Source of the DNA: Actinobacteria bacterium 13_1_20CM_4_69_9
Lineage (GTDB): Bacteria; Actinomycetota; Thermoleophilia; Gaiellales; Gaiellaceae
DNA: 19,918 bases
Reading direction: 5' to 3'
NCBI GenBank assembly: GCA_001920085.1
Contig: MNJC01000100.1
Span: 1-19,918, forward strand
Below the pieces are notes generated by a model. That model was not told where the DNA came from. It ran no database searches and saw only the letters and a list, made by a program, of their open reading frames with translations. Shown piece after piece: positions 15,810 to 19,918 of the stretch (positions are counted from its first letter, which is position 1; every line of letters begins with the position of its first letter). The position numbers were made by a program, and so were the translations under genes.

Positions 15810-16247
15810 ATGGGCGGCTTCCGCTTCAGCACGGACGTTCGCGTCCGATTCGCCGAGACGGACGCCCAGGGCGTCGCGCACAACGCGAACTACCTGGTCT
15901 GGTTCGAGATCGCGCGCGTCGCCTACCTCGAGGAGTTCGCCGGCGGCTACCCCGCGCTCCGGGAAGGGGGCCTCGAGTCGTTCGTGCTCGAATCGCACGT
16001 GCGTTACCGGCTGCCCGCGCATTTCGACGACCGCCTCGAGATCCGTGCGCGCGTCGGCGAGCTGCGCGGCGCGCGCTTCCGGTTCGACTACGAAGTGACG
16101 CGCGACGGGGAGGTCATCGCCGACGGGTGGACGTTGCATGCATGTGTCGACGCCAAGACCCTGCGGCCGACGCGCATACCCCCGCCGCTTGCCGACGCGA
16201 TCGCTAAGGCTGAGTCTTCGTCGGCGGCTTCTTCGGCGTCGTCGTAG
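15810..16247 (+). CDS. Hotdog-fold acyl-CoA thioesterase (YbgC/4HBT family)
   Basis: A 145-residue single-hotdog protein that probably hydrolyses an acyl-CoA. The active-site block ETDAQGVAHNANYLVWFEIAR carries the YbgC-type Asp and the helix-initiating Asn-Tyr-Leu; a second block YRLPAHFDDRLEIRARV is also typical. ATG at 15810 is preferred to GTG 15801 because a TAGAGT -10 box ends at 15802, so the GTG would be part of the promoter. The last 14 or so residues (KAESSSAASSASS) are encoded antisense to the Thr-rich end of the convergent VanW-like gene and are probably not part of the fold. Substrate unknown. Confidence 0.9.
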   Translation: MGGFRFSTDVRVRFAETDAQGVAHNANYLVWFEIARVAYLEEFAGGYPALREGGLESFVLESHVRYRLPAHFDDRLEIRARVGELRGARFRFDYEVTRDGEVIADGWTLHACVDAKTLRPTRIPPPLADAIAKAESSSAASSASS

Positions 16248-18084
16248 CCGTCGTGGTAGTCGTCGTCGTGGTTGTCGTGGTCGTCGTCGTCGTTTCCGGC
16301 CGCGGCTTCGTGCCGACCCGAATGACCGTCGGTTCCCCGACGTACGACGAGTAGAAGACGCTGTCATAGAGGAGCTTGCCGCTGGCGCTGTACACGCGCC
16401 GCCGCACGCTCGTCTTGCGCGGCGGAGCGCCGGACTCCTCGACGACCTGTTGCCCGACGTACATCGACGGGTCTGGCTCCTTCCTCGTCGGCGTCGGCCC
16501 GGTGGACGCGAGCGGAGCGACATCGCTGACGACGCGGCGGTGCACCGGTGTCCCGTAGAGCGCAACCGTCAGCGACGACGAGCCGACCCACGTGCGCAGC
16601 AGCAGCCAGTGCCCCGTGTCGTTCGTGAACTCGAGGTCGACGTCCGGATAGTTGACGGTCGCGTCGCGCCCCTGCGGATAGTGGCTGATGTAGAGCGCGT
16701 GGTTCGTCCGCGCCACAATCGCCAGTCCCGCTTCATACGCCGCGTTGAAGACCGTCGTCGAGACCTGGCAGACACCGCCGCCGAGGCCCGTCTTCAGCTC
16801 GCCGTTGATGATCACGGGCGCTTCCTTGAAACCCTTGTCCGCGGTGCGTGCCCCGGTCGCCTGGTTGAAGGAGAACGTCGCCCCGGGAGCGATCAGGTGC
16901 TCGTCGACGAGGTGGGAGACGAGCTCCACGTTGTGGATGCGGTTCGGGTCGCCGCCGTAGAACGTCTGATAGCTCGCCACGAGGCCGCGGATCTGCATCG
17001 CCCGAGCCTCCTCGGTCGAGCGGCCGGCCTGCTTCTTCTCGACGACGAGCTTCGCCGACCGTAGGGTCGGCTCGGTGACGAGCGCCGCATGGAGGACCGC
17101 CGTCGCGCTGTGCGGCACGTCGAGCAGATAGCCCGGCTTGTCAGGGACGACGCGGATGCCGCTCTGGCTGATCGCCCAGGTGGCGTCCTCCGGCTCGCTG
17201 TCGACGCGCTTCGAAAGGGCGATGAACCAGCTGCTCGCGCCCTTGCCGCCGATGCGGAGGTCGCGCCGGCCGCCGGCGGGAAGCTGGAGCAGTCGCGCGA
17301 TCCGCGCCGGCCGGAGATTCCAGCGCGTCTGCCCGAGCGTCAGGTGCAGCGGCGCCGACAGAGCCGTGCGGACCTGTGCCTGCGCGACCGTCAGGTCGTC
17401 GGCCCTCACTCTCGGATGGTCGACGCGCACCGGCAGGCCGACGGGCTCGCGCTGCAGGGCGGCGAGTGCGCGGACGAGCGTCGCGGTGGCGGCGTGACGG
17501 TCGAGCACCTGTCCCGTTCGGCTTGGGACGATCGCCGGCGTCAGGCCGTGCAGCACGATCGACGCGTCCCGGTGCGGAGAGTTGACCGTCCGCTCGATCC
17601 GGTTGAGCCAGTACCGCAGCGCGGCGTCGTAGACCTGGGTCGGCGGCGCGACGTCGGCGCCGAAGAAGCGGAGGTCGAGGCGGCGGAAGCCGCGCAGCGG
17701 GCCGAAGCCCTGGCCTTGCCGGCGCACGGCGTCGACCGCGGCCGCCCAGTCGACCTGGATGCCGAGCCGTCGCGGCTCCAACCGCCAAACGTGTCTCCCG
17801 ACCCTGAACGTGACCGGGACGGAGGCGAGCGCGTCGGCCCTCTGCTCGAGCGCGTGCTCGGCCTGCTTCGGCGTCTCGCCGCCGACATCGACCCCCGCGA
17901 TGCGAACTCCGTCGGCGATGCGGCTGGGGCTGCCCGCAAAGGCGAGGCCGAGCACGATTGCGGCGAGCGCGGCGACGGCGGCGAGAATGGCGGTCCGCTG
18001 CCAGAAGACGCGGCGCTGCGCGCGTGTGCGGGGGCGGCGTCGAGGCCGCCCACGGTTGAGCAACGTTCTACCCCGGGCCGGCAA
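16204..18084 (-). CDS. VanW-family cell-wall protein with G5-like domain and poly-Thr tail
   Basis: A 626-residue membrane-anchored extracellular protein. After a basic cytoplasmic end and one helix (about 31-50) come two repeated peptidoglycan-binding-like modules (about 60-340; IAGVDVGGETPKQAEHAL at the start), the VanW domain (about 385-505; ELVSHLVDEHLIAPGATFSFN and LGGGVCQVSTTVFNAAYEAGL) and a G5-like segment (about 535-595). The tail is Thr-rich: 15 threonines, Ala, three threonines, then Lys/Pro. It resembles YoaR-type proteins thought to work on peptidoglycan; the VanW reaction is not established. The TTG at 18084 has a TAGACT -10 box eight bases upstream overlapping the acyl-CoA dehydrogenase stop. 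Its 3' end overlaps the thioesterase gene by 44 bp. Confidence 0.92.
   Translation of the reverse strand: MPARGRTLLNRGRPRRRPRTRAQRRVFWQRTAILAAVAALAAIVLGLAFAGSPSRIADGVRIAGVDVGGETPKQAEHALEQRADALASVPVTFRVGRHVWRLEPRRLGIQVDWAAAVDAVRRQGQGFGPLRGFRRLDLRFFGADVAPPTQVYDAALRYWLNRIERTVNSPHRDASIVLHGLTPAIVPSRTGQVLDRHAATATLVRALAALQREPVGLPVRVDHPRVRADDLTVAQAQVRTALSAPLHLTLGQTRWNLRPARIARLLQLPAGGRRDLRIGGKGASSWFIALSKRVDSEPEDATWAISQSGIRVVPDKPGYLLDVPHSATAVLHAALVTEPTLRSAKLVVEKKQAGRSTEEARAMQIRGLVASYQTFYGGDPNRIHNVELVSHLVDEHLIAPGATFSFNQATGARTADKGFKEAPVIINGELKTGLGGGVCQVSTTVFNAAYEAGLAIVARTNHALYISHYPQGRDATVNYPDVDLEFTNDTGHWLLLRTWVGSSSLTVALYGTPVHRRVVSDVAPLASTGPTPTRKEPDPSMYVGQQVVEESGAPPRKTSVRRRVYSASGKLLYDSVFYSSYVGEPTVIRVGTKPRPETTTTTTTTTTTTTTTATTTPKKPPTKTQP
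16237..16293 (-). repeat. Threonine-codon tract (19 codons) at the 3' end of the VanW-like gene
   Basis: Triplet-rich GTC/GTG sequence on the plus strand encodes T15-A-T3 on the minus strand. All four threonine codons are used, so the tract is kept by protein-level selection at least in part and is not a pure trinucleotide expansion. Confidence 0.8.
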
Positions 18085-18092
18085 GACGGCCC

Positions 18093-18098
18093 AGTCTA
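18093..18098 (-). promoter_or_regulatory. -10 box of the VanW-like gene (leaderless type)
   Basis: TAGACT on the minus strand, eight bases before the TTG at 18084. Its TAG is also the stop codon of the upstream acyl-CoA dehydrogenase gene. Confidence 0.4.
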
Positions 18099-19244
18099 GC
18101 CGCGGCCCAGGAGGCCTCCCGTGTCGTTTTTCAGATATGTCGAGACGATTTGCCGCTGGATCTCCGATGTCCCTTCAACGATCTGGAAGACCTTCGCGTC
18201 ACGCATCCACTTCTCCACCGGATGGTCGCGCATGATCCCCGCGCCGCCGAGCACCTGGACGGCATCGGTGGTGATCTGCATCGCGGCGTCCGCCGCGAAC
18301 GCCTTCGCATAGGAGCCGAGCAGACCGGCGTCGTCGCCCGCGTCGACCGCAGCCGCGGCCCGCCAGACGAGCAGGCGCGCGGCTTCGACCAGCATCGCCA
18401 TGTCCGCGAGCTTGAACGAGACGCCCTGACGGCTCAGGATCGGCCTGCCGAACGCCTCGCGGCCGCGCGCGTAATCGGTTGCGTATTCGAACGCCGCGCG
18501 CGCCACGCCGACCGCGCTCGCCGCGACCTGGGGCCGCGACGCCTGGAAGAAGTCGAAAGCGACCTCGAGGCCCTGCCCCTCGTTGCCGAGCAGGCGATCT
18601 GCCGGCAACCGTGCGTCCCGGAGCAGGACCGAGCCGGTGTGCGAAGCGCGCAGGCCGAGCTTCCGCTCCACACGACCGGGTGTGACGTCGTCCTTCTCGG
18701 CAAGGAAGGCCGTGATTTCTCCGTCGAGCTTGGCGAAGACGACGGTGAGATCCGCGATGCCGCCGTTGGTGATGTACACCTTCTCGCCGTCGAGAACGTA
18801 GGCGTCGCCCTCGCGCCTCGCCTGGGCGCGCATCGCGGCGACATCGGAGCCCGCGTGCGGCTCCGTAAACGCGATCGCCGCCAGCGCCCCCTCCTCGCGC
18901 GCGAGCAGCGGCAGATAGCGCCCGCGGTGCGCCTCCGTGCCGAACCGCAGCAACGGACGAACCGGGAACATCGTCGCCTGGAGCGTCGACGCCAGCCCCG
19001 CGCAGCCCCACGAGAGCTCCTCCGCGATCAGCGCGCTCGTCACCGCGTCGGCACCGCCGCCGCCATGCTCCGCCGGGATCGCATAGGACGTCAGGCCGGC
19101 GCGCGCCGCCTTCGCGAGGAGGTCGGGCGGGTACTCCTCGCGCGCGTCCCACTCGGCGGCGATCGGGCGCAGCTCCCGCTCGGCGAACTCGTGGGCGAGC
19201 TGCCGCAGCTCTCGCTGCTCGGCGGTCGGCTCGAAGCCGATCAA
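18096..19244 (-). CDS. Acyl-CoA dehydrogenase
   Basis: A 382-residue FAD-dependent enzyme that introduces the alpha-beta double bond into an acyl-CoA and passes electrons to ETF. Typical blocks: FTEPHAGSD for FAD and substrate, VYITNGGIADLTVVFA, GRPILSRQGVSFKLADM, QVLGGAGIMRDHPVEKWMRDAK, and FQIVEGTSEIQR with the catalytic base E357. Length is normal. It starts at TTG (19244), overlapping the SDR stop by four bases (TTGA); the longer frame would run antisense through the SDR gene. The coupled SDR suggests a beta-oxidation-like pathway for a fatty, branched or cyclic acyl-CoA. Chain-length preference cannot be read. Confidence 0.95.
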   Translation of the reverse strand: MIGFEPTAEQRELRQLAHEFAERELRPIAAEWDAREEYPPDLLAKAARAGLTSYAIPAEHGGGGADAVTSALIAEELSWGCAGLASTLQATMFPVRPLLRFGTEAHRGRYLPLLAREEGALAAIAFTEPHAGSDVAAMRAQARREGDAYVLDGEKVYITNGGIADLTVVFAKLDGEITAFLAEKDDVTPGRVERKLGLRASHTGSVLLRDARLPADRLLGNEGQGLEVAFDFFQASRPQVAASAVGVARAAFEYATDYARGREAFGRPILSRQGVSFKLADMAMLVEAARLLVWRAAAAVDAGDDAGLLGSYAKAFAADAAMQITTDAVQVLGGAGIMRDHPVEKWMRDAKVFQIVEGTSEIQRQIVSTYLKNDTGGLLGRG

Positions 19245-19918
19245 AACGTGAACAGCTCGATGCCGCCGCTCACGTTCAGCGCGACACCGGTGATGTACGA
19301 CGCCAGGTCGGAGCAGAGGAAGACGATGGCGTTCGCGACGTCCTGCGGCTCGCCGAGTCGGCGGAGGGCGGTGCGCTTGATCATCCGCTCCTTCATCTCC
19401 GGGTTGGCGAAGCCGAAGGCCTCCGTCCCGATGACGCCGGGAACGATCGCGTTGCAGGTGATCCCGTGGCGGGCGCCCTCGAGCGCCAGCGTGCGCGTCA
19501 GGCCGAGCAGGCCGGCCTTCGTCGTCGAGTAGCTCGCCTGACCGAAGCCGCCAAGCGTCCCTGCGACGGATGCCATGTTCACGATGCGGCCCCAGCCGCG
19601 CTCCTGCATGTGCGGCCAGGCAGCCTGCGCGCAGTTGAACCCGCCCGTCAGGTTGACCCGGAGGTCGCGCTCCCACAGCTTCGGCTGCTGGTCGCCGAAT
19701 TGCGCGAGGTGGTCGAGCGTGCCGGCGTTGTTGACGAGGATGTCGAGCGATCCGTGCTCCTCGACGATGCGCCTGACGGCCTCGTCCACCTGCGCGCGAT
19801 CGCCGACGTCGCACGTGATCGTCGCGTTCTCTTCCTCGATGTCGAGAACGACGACCTCCGCGCCGGCGCGCTCGAGCGTCAGCGCATCGGCCCGGCCGAG
19901 CCCGCGCGAACCTCCTGT
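19241..19918 (-). CDS. SDR-family oxidoreductase (5' partial)
   Basis: A classical short-chain dehydrogenase/reductase cut by the right edge; 225 residues are present and only about 10-20 are missing. The NAD(P) motif TGGSRGLG is at the very start, D in VVVLDIEE at the end of the second strand suggests NAD(H) rather than NADP(H), NNAG follows, and the catalytic Ser (VNMASVAG) and YxxxK (SYSTTKAG) are intact. The NPG-type segment reads IVPGVIGTE. It resembles FabG-like and hydroxyacyl-CoA dehydrogenases. Coupling to the acyl-CoA dehydrogenase by a TTGA overlap makes a hydroxyacyl-CoA dehydrogenase role plausible. Confidence 0.93.
   Translation of the reverse strand, partial: TGGSRGLGRADALTLERAGAEVVVLDIEEENATITCDVGDRAQVDEAVRRIVEEHGSLDILVNNAGTLDHLAQFGDQQPKLWERDLRVNLTGGFNCAQAAWPHMQERGWGRIVNMASVAGTLGGFGQASYSTTKAGLLGLTRTLALEGARHGITCNAIVPGVIGTEAFGFANPEMKERMIKRTALRRLGEPQDVANAIVFLCSDLASYITGVALNVSGGIELFTF

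Noticed and set aside
16231..16300. The triplet-rich GTC/GTG stretch as a CRISPR or satellite array
   Set aside because: It is an in-frame threonine tract of a protein gene with mixed codons and no spacer structure.
15792..16565. Upstream extension of the sirtuin frame to 491 residues
   Set aside because: The added part is antisense to the thioesterase and VanW-like genes and is Arg-rich. The sirtuin domain is complete from 15791.
18150..19532. A 460-residue plus-strand frame opposite the acyl-CoA dehydrogenase and SDR genes
   Set aside because: Shadow composition and no motifs, against two textbook enzyme families on the minus strand.

Overview
The window is high-GC bacterial chromosome with tight gene packing, many GTG and TTG starts and a strong G/C bias at third codon positions. 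A tilS-hpt-ftsH block, a GNAT protein with a DUF4081-type N-terminal half, a Cys-His-Cys CsoR repressor and several apparently leaderless promoters all point to Actinomycetota. I lean to a deep-branching class such as Thermoleophilia (Gaiellales/Solirubrobacterales). The phylum is fairly well supported; the class is a guess. No tRNA, rRNA, CRISPR array, prophage or insertion sequence was seen.

Layout. (1) 1-2475, + strand: two half-transporters of a heterodimeric ABC exporter, the first cut by the window edge. (2) 2476-2682: a non-coding stretch with four hairpins. (3) 2683-5693, - strand: a copper operon in the order CopZ-like chaperone, CopA Cu+ ATPase, CsoR repressor, DUF4396 membrane protein. 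All junctions overlap, and a CsoR-type operator lies in the promoter. (4) 5781-5957, +: a small membrane protein. (5) 5967-9531, -: tilS, hpt and ftsH. (6) 9599-11028: a tiny + ORF, a secreted orphan protein and a DUF4081-GNAT acetyltransferase. (7) 11064-12675, +: DeoD-type purine nucleoside phosphorylase overlapping a diacylglycerol-kinase-family lipid kinase that seems to start at ATT. (8) 12672-14788: a coiled-coil protein (-), a secreted endonuclease/exonuclease/phosphatase (+) and an L,D-transpeptidase lipoprotein (-). (9) 14841-16247: a 48-residue CxxC protein (+), a sirtuin (-) and a hotdog thioesterase (+). (10) 16204-19918, -: a VanW/G5 cell-wall protein, an acyl-CoA dehydrogenase and an SDR oxidoreductase cut by the right edge.

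How the genes work together. The copper operon is a self-contained sense, chaperone and export module. The cell-envelope theme (ABC exporter, L,D-transpeptidase, VanW-like protein, FtsH, lipid kinase) is loose and not one pathway. SDR and acyl-CoA dehydrogenase overlap and look like part of an acyl-CoA catabolic operon extending off the right edge. I see no convincing new multi-gene system. The most interesting signals are about gene architecture: a probable ATT start, three convergent pairs sharing one CTAG as both stop codons, two divergent pairs sharing a TANNGTG heptamer that can serve as a -10 element in both directions, and recurrent TANNNT boxes 6-11 nt before start codons.
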